Shown piece after piece: positions 24,118-33,743 of a stretch of 64,000 bases of DNA. Position 1 is the stretch's first letter. Each line of letters begins with the position of its first letter. Source of the stretch: Anastatus disparis. Its lineage: Eukaryota; Arthropoda; Insecta; Hymenoptera; Eupelmidae. The notes under the pieces were generated by a model. The model saw only the letters and a list, made by a program, of their open reading frames with translations. It was not told the DNA's origin and searched no databases. Made by a program: the position numbers and the translations under genes. The DNA is taken from NCBI GenBank assembly GCA_017163975.1, contig JAFFSR010000249.1, forward strand, positions 1,552,501 to 1,616,500, given 5' to 3'.

Positions 24118-24979
24118 AGTTTATGGAGTGTGACAGAAAACAAGAAAGTGTAAAAGCTTCTTAATAAGTAAATAAAATTACTATTGAGGAAGAAAGAAAT
24201 AAAGAAACAATATAATAAGTGGTAGTAAATAGTAAGTGGCCAAACAACCTAATAACACATTAATTAATGTGATAAAGTTGTTAAATACTAGTTTTTAAAG
24301 TAAAATGAGATATCTGATTAATAGTGGATAAACACCTTAAATTATTATAGATAATGCAAAGAATTAGGCAAGTTAAGTAATGAATTAAGCAAGTAAGGTA
24401 AGTGGAAAAACAGCGTAATATAAAGTTTGAAATAATTAAAGAAAGTAAGTAAGTAGTGGAAAACTAACTTAATTGTAAGTTGTCGATGAGAGTTATCCAT
24501 CAAGTGAAAAACTAGTGAGAGAGAAGTGCAATAGATGGAGCCACGTGAATTGAGGCTGTAGAATTTAACTACAGAGAAATTGGCGCCAAAAAATTTGAGG
24601 TTATATCACACTCTGAAATTAAAGAATAATAAAAAATGCACTTAACACAATTGCAACACTGCACCACACACCACCAAGCAAGCTAGGCAAAAAACAGCAA
24701 AAAAAAACAACAGCAGAATAACAGCAGGATCGTTCCGCAACAGCAGTAGCAGCAAGAAAAACGTGGCCAGAGAAACGCATCAACGGCAGTGCAGCAACAA
24801 GGAAACAGTCTACAGTCCAAAAAATGCAGCAGTAACATACACGCAAATGCAGCCAATGCCTATGGAACCCTTCAGACAACCTTCTGAAAACAGATTTTCA
24901 CTCCGCAAAGTGAAAAAATATCGTTAAAGGCGATATTAATCGAGAGCGAAAGCAAGACGACGTGTCGCTACTTACGTCC

Positions 24980-25460
24980 AGAGAGAGAGAGAGCTCGATA
25001 GAGAGAGGGATGGATGAAAATAGTGCGAAAATTAGCATTAAAATGAGATAGAAGGAAAGAAAGGAAGAAAGAAAAGAGTTAGTGAGAGAGTTAAATCAGA
25101 AATCAGAGGTGATCAAGAAGATACAAAGAGAAAATTATATTTTAAAAGCTTCTTTTCTTCAGACACTACCGAATAAATTGTATACAAATTTTGGAGCAAA
25201 TCTATCGAATAGTTTACGTAAAATAGAAAAGAAATTGCTCTAAAATTAAAACTGCGTTAACAAAATAGTTTTCAAAACCTTTTTTTCTTCTCACAATAGC
25301 AAATAACTTGCATATAAATTTTGAAGTAGATCCATCCAGTAATTTTCGAGATCTAATTGGCGTAATGAACACACATTACGTTGAAAAACACACACACACA
25401 CTCACGCACGCACGCGCACATGCGGACGCACACGCACACACACACACACACACATTGAAT
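24980..25460. repeat. (GA)n and (AC)n microsatellites
   Basis: A (GA)n run lies at 24980-24994 with GA-rich flanks. An interrupted (AC)n/(GCAC)n run lies at 25388-25454. Between them is AT-rich sequence with an internal repeat (AATAAATTGTATACAAATTTTGGAG and AATAACTTGCATATAAATTTTGAAG, near 25170 and 25300). Confidence 0.8.
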
Positions 25461-25465
25461 CCGGC

Positions 25466-26095
25466 CTGCTCTTAGGAAGATTGTTAGAACTTCCAGGAAT
25501 AATGCATCAAAGCTTCTATGAAAGCACGAGATGTCCTGTGCAAATTCCTCTCAGCAAAATTCGGAGAAATGTTCCATAAACCTTTCATGGAACCTTTTAA
25601 AAAGTTATTTTGGAAGTCTTAGGTAAGATATGCGCTTAAGCTTCTAGAAAAATTGTAGAAATCTTCTATGATATTTTTACCAATTTTTTAATCCTACGAA
25701 AAATGTTGCTGTAAGCTTCCAGGAATAATTCACGGAACTTCCATAAAAGAGTGTAGGAAGCTTCTATGGAAGCTTCAAGTAAGCATGAAATGCCCCATAC
25801 CAATTCCTCTTAGAAAGTTTTCAGATCTCTTTCACAAAAAAGAACAAAAAGTTTGCATGAAATCTTTAGGAGATAATACAAGAACAATTTATTAAAGATT
25901 GTCATAAGCTTTCAAAAATGATTCATGGAAGTTTTCAGAAAGCGTGAAATGTCCCGTACAAAGTCTTCTCAGAAAGATCGGTAGGAAAATTCTAGGTGTA
26001 TTTTCAGAAAGAGATAATAAAAAGACTTATAAAAGAAATTTTTCCCTCGCATTACACTAAGGCTTTCTGGAAACTTTGTGGAAGCACCCAGATAT
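25466..26095. repeat. Degenerate repeat tract (GGAAGCTTCTA/AAGCTTCCA words)
   Basis: The tract is rich in imperfect GGAAGCTTCTATGGAAGC-like words, similar in style to the array at 5429-7413. There is no stable period that I can fix and no coding frame. Confidence 0.5.
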
Positions 26096-26198
26096 CTTAA
26101 AAAGAATATTCTTTTTTGATCGATTTTCGTTTCCACTAATTATCAATTATCAATAAAGAAATTAATACGTTCGAGATAAAAAACGCATGGGAAATTTT

Positions 26199-26273
26199 TC
26201 GACCTGACTGCGGCTCGAACCCAGATTACGAAGTGGAAACCTTATCCATTATGCTACAAACGCTTATTGAGGA
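26199..26273 (-). mobile_element. tRNA-Arg-like SINE head or tRNA pseudogene
   Basis: On the minus strand TAGCATAATGGATAAGG (box A) precedes CTTCGTAA and GGGTTCGAGCCG (box B). The word order matches tRNA-Arg with anticodon TCG. The acceptor stem does not pair, so it is not a functional tRNA. SINE head or pseudogene cannot be separated without other copies. Confidence 0.55.
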
Positions 26274-26279
26274 ATATGG

Positions 26280-27050
26280 TAATCCGATGTTTATTTTTTA
26301 TTGTTGTTAACATCAAATTTCTTTTCATTAATTTTTTACATCCAAAAATTTTATCGTAAGAACAATAATTTGGCAAATGAATCAATTGAAATTATTTTTA
26401 TGTAAATGATTATAAAAGTCTGCAAACATCACCAATTCTTAGTTAATTGACTCATTCGTCAAGAACTACATATTTTAAATATTACAAAGAACTTATATAC
26501 AAATTTTTATTTTCATAATTATTTGAATTTGATAGCTTACACAACAAATTAAATTTCTAAACTAAAAAATGTTTGATTTACATAACAAATTTTAATTCTT
26601 GAAATTAGAGAAATAATTTAGCAAGTATGTTATTTCAAAAAGAAAAATCAAAACTTAAGTAAATTTTATACATGAGATCTATAATATCTAAAGTAATGAT
26701 TTTAATATTGTTATCAGCTAAATTTATTATAATTTGTTAACATATTTTTAATATAAAACTATTTTAAATGCATTTATTTACATTCATTAACTAGTATGTT
26801 TTATATTTTCTTTGTTAAATTCCTGGTTTTCTGAATTAGTTTACAAATAAATTAAAAAATAGTGATAAATAAGCTTTGTATTGAAAAAAAATATTAAAGC
26901 TATTTAGATAAAAATATTTTATGTATAAAAAATTATATTTTATGTATAAATGTTAGGTGACGAAAAATTTATTCTATTTCTACATTTTAATTCAGTTTTT
27001 TCTCTGTAAAACTGCTAAGTAAGGATTTTGTTATCTTTTTGTTCTTGCCA
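26280..27050. other. AT-rich stretch without recognisable gene
   Basis: No coding frame, repeat boundary or RNA gene recognised. Confidence 0.4.
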
Positions 27051-27051
27051 G

Positions 27052-27580
27052 TGTAGTCTCTCATGCTCTTTCGTTCTCCTTGCAAAACGTTTCTCTTGCA
27101 GAGAGGGCGAAAGTGGGGAGAGAGATAACGAAGTAAGGCATAAATAGGAGGAAGTTAAAGTGAGGCGTTTCTAGACAAAGCGAAGGAGAGGTAGACGCGT
27201 GCGAGTGGAGCCTGAGGGCAGTAGACAGGGCCTGGGTCTTCGGAGACTTGGATCCTTAAAACCTCTTTTAAAATTGCAATCTATATGAAAGGTTACCTTC
27301 TCATTCTATTTTCTTTTAGTAATAAATTTTTTTTTTCTCCTCTTCTTTCTTCCTTCTTCTTCTTTTAACTTCTTTCGCGTTTCGGAAAAGGAAGAGCCAG
27401 TGGAGTGAATAAATTCACGTCAGAAATATGACCGCAATAAAATAAAAACATGAATAGGCTTCCAATAATGAGAGGGAGAGAGAGATAGTCGAGACCAGCA
27501 ACCTAAAGGAGAAGCCGCAATGCCAGCATGTTATTTATGCTGCCTGACAGGCCAGCATAAATAACAACTAAAAGATTAGT
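27052..27580. repeat. Possible solo LTR or promoter-like GC-richer block
   Basis: The block starts TGTAGTCTC and is GC-richer than its surroundings. It has a TATA-like CATAAATAGG near 27138, an AATAAA near 27322 and polypyrimidine tracts. This resembles a solo LTR, but no terminal duplication or partner copy was found, so the call is tentative. Confidence 0.22.
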
Positions 27581-27868
27581 AGATATTGTGTAATAAATAC
27601 GAACTGATGTTCAAATTATACAGAGGAAAATCCAATCTTCGTTCAATTAATGTATCAATTAAAGTTAGTAAATCTAGTTGCTTATATCGGAGAATTCCTC
27701 ATGCTATGTTCGTGAATAGCTAAGCTGAAAACTAATATTAAATATCTCCTTGTGTATGTGATGGTTCAAACTCACATGTATTTAGTAAAATCAAGAGTTA
27801 AGATTTCGAGATTAGGTGAATAAAAGTTACGATAACTTCTCAGTTAACAATAAATAACTTCATGTTAA

Positions 27869-28248
27869 GAGGAGGTCACGTATCTCTGTCCTTTTTTAAT
27901 CAAAGAATTGAGATTTTTACAGAAACTAATAACTTGAGCAAAAAATGAAGAGAAAGCCGCATCTTGTATCAGAAAAAGCAATATTTTCTTTGATAAGAAA
28001 GAATTAATTTTATAGCTTCGTTTTCAAGAAAACCTTGAAAAACTTAAATCACAGAGATTAGGGTAGACAATTTGGTTTTTCAAGGTTTTCTTGAGAACGA
28101 AGCAATAAAATTAATTTTTTATTATCAAAGAAAATATTGCTTTTTCTGATACAAGATGCGGCTTTCTTTTTATTATTTGATAAAGTTATTAGTTTTTGTA
28201 AAACATCATTTCTTTGATTAGAAAAGGACAGAGATACGTGACCTCCTC
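27869..28248. mobile_element. Palindromic TTAA MITE, copy D (380 bp)
   Basis: TTAA flanks lie at 27865-27868 and 28249-28252. The ends are GAGGAGGTCACGTATCTCTG and its complement. The two arms pair across a centre near 28060, including GAAAAAGCAATATTTTC. The long minus-strand frame here is an arm artefact. Confidence 0.88.
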
Positions 28249-28252
28249 TTAA

Positions 28253-30599
28253 AGTAGAATTTTCCATTAAAAATTTAAAAATTACAAAAGATAAGAAGAA
28301 TGACCTTGTTAAGTTCAACACAAATTAATTTTGTATATTTCTATTGTTGTCGAAAAGATAACTTAAAAATCATGAAATTTAACTGAACTAATTTTAATTA
28401 CATTTTCAAAAATATAAACTTATCTATCCTTATTTTTTATGTTCATTCTTTTCATGGTGTAGCAACACATAAATTTAGTTCGCCAAGTAAAGAAAAATTA
28501 TTATATGGATTTCGTTATATGACTTGAAACAGAAAAAAATCCATTGTCACAAATGACACACTGGGAAGTTAATTAATTTTACTCGGTCAAGAAAAATAGT
28601 TTAAAATTATGTAATCATAAAACCTATAATAATTAAATGTTCTTTTTTTGAAAGTTATCTTCAGTAGAGTAGTATTCATGGTGTAATTAATTTCAGATAA
28701 CATATTACCGAGAGTTTTTGAAAATGTTTATTTATTTAAATTTGATAAACAACAGTATGTTATATTAGACGGTGGCAACATGTAGTATGTTTTAACAATC
28801 ACTTTAATAAATGTGAAGGTTTTCCTAAATAAGTAGTATTTATTTCAACCAACATAAAAACTGAAGACGTTTCCTTTTATTCAAATTTCCAATTTATGAA
28901 TGTTATCATAAATAATTATATCTAACCCTAAAATGATAAGATATAAATTTAGGGCGGAAAATTTGAAATTGTTATAAGCAAATTTTTTCGCTTTAACACT
29001 TGGCGTAACCAATGTGGGACAATCGGGAAAAGAATTACAGAATCAAAGTAATAAATCCAGTAATTTTGTGTAATTAGTGTAGTTACACTGACCCTAGGTT
29101 CAGCGATTGAAACCGCACGACCCGACGTAAGATGAGATATTTAGAGTCTTAAAGAATTAGCAGGCAGGGCAAAATATAAAGAATGAAAAACTAAAATAAA
29201 ATTCTGTTATAAATTCTGTGTAAAGGTAGTAGGAATGAAATATAATTCGATTCAGACAGATGATAATATAAATTGTCAATGTTTATGTTGGAGTAAAATT
29301 TTTATTAAAGATTTAAAAATATCAAATGTTTATTGAAAGGACTTCAAGGAGTCGTTTGTCAATTTAAAAAGCAAATTAAAGTGGTATTTTCTTTCTCTCT
29401 TAGTTGAAAAAGTAACGTAAAAATAAAAAAAAAGAATATATCTATTAGGGCTTTGTTGGCAAAAATCAGATAAATTGATTAAAAATATTAAATTTCAAAA
29501 TAAGTCAATATTTGATAAATCTGAATAAGGATTTTTTTCTTTATATCAAAAACCAATTAAAATATTCATTTGGAAAAAAAAATAGAAAATGTTTGTTAAA
29601 ATCAAAGAGATATCTTGTTTTTATTTCCTTAGGGATATTGAAATGTAGTAGTTTTAACTAATGCTAAATAAATAATAAATTAATTAAAAAAAATATTGGT
29701 TATTTTATGAGCAAATATGGGTTTTAATTGGGTGATTATTTTCTTGAAAATAGTAACTGAAAAAACTAATTATAAGAAAACATTTACATGTCATTGATTT
29801 TTAATAAAACATTTAAATGAATAGTTGTTATACATTTGATTAAACGATATATTTGTTTTAAAACAATTATTTACGAGTTTAAGTTTATCAAACTTTTATT
29901 CTAAGTATTATATATATTTAATTGAAATATTTACTTGGTCGTAGAATAAGTATTTACCTGATTGGAAACAATGCATGGTTTTGTTTTGTAAAGTAAGTCA
30001 AGGACAGGAATTTATATATTCACTGAATGAAAGTTTGACAATGATAGGCTTTTGATGTACATAAATGTTTACATATTATGCGCATATATTTGAAAGTAGA
30101 AGAACAATATGATTAAATTTTTCAAAATAATGTACTTTTCGGTTACCAAATAAGATAAACGTTTTAACATAGTTAAAATAATTCTATAATTTTTTCAAAA
30201 AACTCATATGATTAAAAAAATAAATAAATATATAAATTAAAATTTAACCTTCACCGTGACACCAGAATAAAATACAAGCATTTATTTTAAGAAACGTAAA
30301 TTTCGATTAACCTTTTTATGTAAACAAGATAGTAAATAAGTTCTAGGTATCTTTTAATTACTGTATATAATTTACTCCAAAATCCTCTACATTATTAATA
30401 ATTGGTTGAACCAAATAATTCAAAGTTCAAATCAACTGAATAACATTCAACAAAATAAAATTAGGTAAAATTTTATAACAGTCAACTTATCTAAACAAAA
30501 TTTCGGGGCTAATAAATAATGAGTCCTTCGAAAACTCTCTTTAGTATATGGGACCAGAATTATGTAATTAATAAAAATAAAAATGTCAACTGCAAATAC
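28253..30599. other. 2.3 kb AT-rich stretch without recognisable gene
   Basis: No coding frame, RNA gene or clear repeat edge is visible. A slightly GC-richer patch near 29090-29140 has no recognised identity. Confidence 0.45.
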
Positions 30600-30868
30600 A
30601 GTGGGGTCCAATAAAAGAGCCACTCTTGAGAAAAAAAAATACTAATTAAAAAATTTTGTATCTCAACAAATAAGGGTCATTCATAACTCTACCACTCATT
30701 TTAAACGTATTTCTAAGGACTTTTTAATGGTGTATTGACAATTTAATTTTAAGTACTTGTCTGGGAAATATTACGACCTAAAAAAGGAAAAAAAATTTTT
30801 TATTCGCCTGTGTTTAAATTTGAACCATTTTTCGGAAAATGATGGTAGAAAAATTTTACACGGCTTTC
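30600..30868. repeat. Dispersed repeat, GTGGGGTCCAATAAAA copy 1
   Basis: The segment is directly repeated at 45592-45866 (GTGGGGTCCAATAAAA, CAAATAAGGGTC, TTTTAATGGTGTATTGACAA, TTTTTCGGAAAATGATGG), with moderate divergence. It is non-coding. Confidence 0.8.
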
Positions 30869-31088
30869 GTTTTCCGTGGGAAAGTGGTCAGTGGAAGGGA
30901 TTTTAGATTAGGAATGATATAATCTACTCCTTATATATTTAAAAAAAATTTTTTTTCTCAAAGAATTTTAACTGCTTTGCTCGCACTTAATCATTATTTA
31001 AATATCTTTTTTTTTTAACTGCACTACTAGTATTATATTTCATTTTGAATCCCCTTTCTTTATAGCATCTTGTTGTAATAACAACAAT
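30869..31088. repeat. LTR-like repeat, tip segment upstream of the ISL2EU element
   Basis: 30869-31073 is a direct copy of about 40010-40215 (GGAATGATATAATCTACTCC, CATTTTGAATCCCC, CTTTATAGCATCTTG). The last bases, ATAACAACAAT, belong to the repeat into which the ISL2EU element inserted. Confidence 0.7.
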
Positions 31089-31289
31089 AGGAATGTTGCA
31101 TTAAAAAAATTTTGCCATTTTTTTTAATTTATCGAAAAATATATATTAAAACAATATTATTGGACCTAAAAAACAGAATTTTTAACATAGTTTACCATAT
31201 GAAATATTAAATAAGAAATCGGTATAATTTTAAATTTTTCCTGCGGAGTAAAAACAGTTTTGATTGGTTGTTGCCGACGGCGCTGTGTA

Positions 31290-31298
31290 TGACGTCAC
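31290..31298. promoter_or_regulatory. CRE-like TGACGTCAC upstream of the YqaJ gene
   Basis: TGACGTCAC lies about 97 bp before the ATG at 31395, followed by AAGGCGGCTG. The convergent gene has the same palindrome at 36502-36511 with an equivalent GGCGGTTAAC. This is the consensus of CREB/ATF-type bZIP sites (established). Use as a promoter element is inferred from the mirrored position. Confidence 0.5.
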
Positions 31299-31394
31299 TG
31301 GTTCAGTAATAAGGCGGCTGCTTGTATTTGTTTACAATGTATCTCAATACGCGAAAGTGATTTATTATAGATTATTTGAATAAAAATTGACAAT

Positions 31395-33363
31395 ATGCCA
31401 ATAACGTTAGATAAAGGATTTGTAAAAGCAGATTCTGCAAATTTCCCGAAGGTAAATTGTTTTATGGTATGGGAATTTATAGTGTCAAATGAGCATTACA
31501 ATGCTCCAGAAATTCGAGGTGTTAAAGCAACTTTGTAAGTATTAAATTTAGTAATTACAATAGTTCTTTCAAATCATTTTATTTTTCAATATTCTTATAA
31601 AAAATATCAATTGAAAAATGGTAATATGTTTACAGATCTTCTCGAGAAAGTTATGGAGATTCGGCGATTGGATACGTTTCTGTAAAACGTGAAAATAATC
31701 TTTGTATTGTCAAAGGAAGAATTTGCCCAGAACATAGAGTTAGACAAAAAGCTTATACTGTAATATTAACAGTAAATGAAGAAAATGAAAAGATTGTTAG
31801 TGTAGAATGTTTGGATTGTGCTGCATCAGAAGGTAAATATATATATATATTTAGCATATATGTTTATATTTTATGTGTACATAAATGACATTTGAAATTA
31901 TTATTATAATCAATATATTATTTTAATTTGTTTTAAAGTATGATAATTTTTTAGTATTTAACTGGAATACATCATAAAAGTCAATATTTTGATTATATAT
32001 TTTTACTTGCAAAAGGTAAAGTTATGTTAACAGTTTTTATTTTCTAATTCCTTTCATGTATTTTTTTAAATGATTAATTTTGTATGCATTAGGAGTGATT
32101 ATTAATACTTAACAACAGTTAAATGTATTTATACGTATGGTAATTTAAAGATAAAAAATGTAACTTTAACCTTACCTTTAGCGAATGAGTACACACATTT
32201 TATCAAATGAAAAACCACACTAAAATTTTATGTTCAATTAATTCTACATTCATAGAACTATTTTTTAAATCTATTTTTATAAAGAATTCAAATAAAAATC
32301 AGAAAAATGTATAATAAATAAATCTTTTAAAATGATTGACAAAATTTTGATGTAAAATAAAAATCAAATTTAAATAACAGGAGGATGCAAGCATGGAATA
32401 GCATTTTTAATGTGGAGTAATAGACGTTCAGAGTCTGCATCACCAACTGAAGTAGAATGTTACTGGAAAAAACCAACTTTATCCAATGTTGGAACTTCTC
32501 AAAAATTCATAGCTGCTACTGAGATGTCGAGTAGTCATCAAATCAGAACAGAAGTTTTTGGAGATAACTCAACATTTTTTGCTAAAGTAATAGAAGAAGC
32601 TTCTGCAAAACAACTTGATAGTCAGTTTTCAAGATATACAATTGATTTAATTAATAGGAAAGTTTACAGTTTATCTATTCATCAAATGATATTTGGATTT
32701 ATCAATGAAGAACATTCAGCTCCTAATTTCATAGTGTATGCTCAAGAAAGAATGTCTATAGAATTATGCAAAGAAGCAGAAGAAAGAACAAGAGATCAAA
32801 ACAAAAATGTTTTGTGGCATGAACTTCGTTTTGGAAGAATAACTGCTTCCAATATTTATGAAGCTAGTCAATGCAAAACTCCAAATGGTAGCTTAGTTAA
32901 TAAAATCATTGGAGCTTCTAAAGTGTATGATACCATTTATATGCAACGTGGTAGACAATTAGAAAAACTAGTGATTGCAGAAATCCAAGGCAGATTAAAA
33001 TTAAAAATAAAAGAATGTGGTTTATTCTTAATACCATCTTATCCAATGCTAGGGGCTTCGCCAGATGGAATTGGATGTGATTTCATCGTAGAAGTTAAAT
33101 GTCCCAGTTCCGAAAAAACTGTTGTAAATTATTTAAAAAATGGAAAAATTAGTGAAAAATGTAAAGCTCAAATGTCTTTGCAAATGTTGGCAACAGGAAA
33201 ATCTAAGGCATTATTATGCATTGCTGATCATGACTTTGAAAAAAATAATAATATTACAACAGTATGGTTGGAGTATGATGAAGAATATACATTAAATATT
33301 GTGAAAAATGTTGTTGAATTTTGGGAGCAGCAAATTTTTACAATTTTACAAAAATCTATGTAA
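31395..33363 (+). CDS. SWIM zinc finger + YqaJ-type nuclease, three exons, intact
   Basis: Exons are 31395-31534, 31636-31832 and 32381-33363. Donors GTAAGT and GTAAAT and acceptors TTTACAG and TAACAG all keep phase, giving 439 residues. The N-terminal third ends in a SWIM-like finger, ECLDCAASEGGCKH (about residues 106-119). The C-terminal half is a YqaJ/lambda-exonuclease-type PDDEXK fold: WHELRFGRITAS, RGRQLEKLV (Glu 308), GASPDGI (Asp 341), VEVKCPSS (Glu 350, Lys 352) and AQMSLQMLATG. It should cut or resect DNA, and within ISL2EU elements it is presumed to help transposition. No stop or frameshift is present, unlike every other TE gene in the window. AATAAA lies soon after the stop. Intron 2 holds a MITE at 32006. 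Exon calls are by eye but consistent. Confidence 0.85.
32006..32189. mobile_element. TA-flanked MITE of the CTTTAGCGAA family, copy 1 (in intron 2)
   Basis: It starts CTTGCAAAAGGTAAAGTTA and ends TAACCTTACCTTTAGCGAATGAG-like sequence, with TA at 32004-32005 and 32190-32191. The better preserved second copy is at 33507-33685. Confidence 0.65.
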
Positions 33364-33506
33364 ATAAATATTTATAAATAAACATCAATAATTTTTTAAT
33401 AAAAATTTTATTATATTAAACATCAATTATTTAAAATCTATTTACATTTTACAGTGTTCTTAGTATTTATATAAAATTTAAATTAAATAATAAATCAATT
33501 TCCATA

Positions 33507-33685
33507 TTCGCTAAAGGTAAGGTTAAAGTAACACTTTTTATTTTCAAATTTTTTTCATATATTTTCAAGTGGACAATTTTTTGAAGTACTGTAAGTATTT
33601 ATTTGTATTTTACAACTATTACATTCATTTATATATGTAAATATCTCAATATAAAAATTGTTACTTTAACCTTACCTTTAGCGAA
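33507..33685. mobile_element. TA-flanked MITE of the TTCGCTAAAGG family, copy 2 (179 bp)
   Basis: The ends TTCGCTAAAGGTAAGGTTA and TAACCTTACCTTTAGCGAA are perfect inverted repeats, with TA at 33505-33506 and 33686-33687. It sits between the convergent 3' ends of the two transposon genes and does not touch either frame. Confidence 0.85.
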
Positions 33686-33743
33686 TAAGAAAATTTTTTA
33701 TATTCAACTACTATTAAAATGTACCATATAAATTAAAACAGAA

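Larger units (their letters stand above)
19845..24960 (-). mobile_element. CR1/Jockey-like non-LTR retrotransposon (LINE), degenerate
   Basis: Read on the minus strand the order is: 5' UTR (about 24960-24118, CAG/CAA-rich), ORF1 (24117-22847), ORF2 endonuclease plus reverse transcriptase (22850-20049), a short 3' UTR, and an (ATCT)n-type simple-repeat tail at 19845-19866. A PHD-type finger in ORF1, an apurinic-type endonuclease before RT and a microsatellite tail fit the CR1/Jockey assemblage (family knowledge). Both limits are approximate and no target duplication was identified. Stops, frameshifts and an RT deletion make it non-autonomous. Confidence 0.8.

Noticed and set aside
24619..24879. 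Minus-strand frame of 86 codons rich in Cys and Ala
   Set aside because: It lies in the CAG/CAA-rich 5' UTR of the LINE and has no family motif.
26199..26273. Functional tRNA-Arg gene
   Set aside because: Boxes A and B are good but the acceptor stem does not pair.
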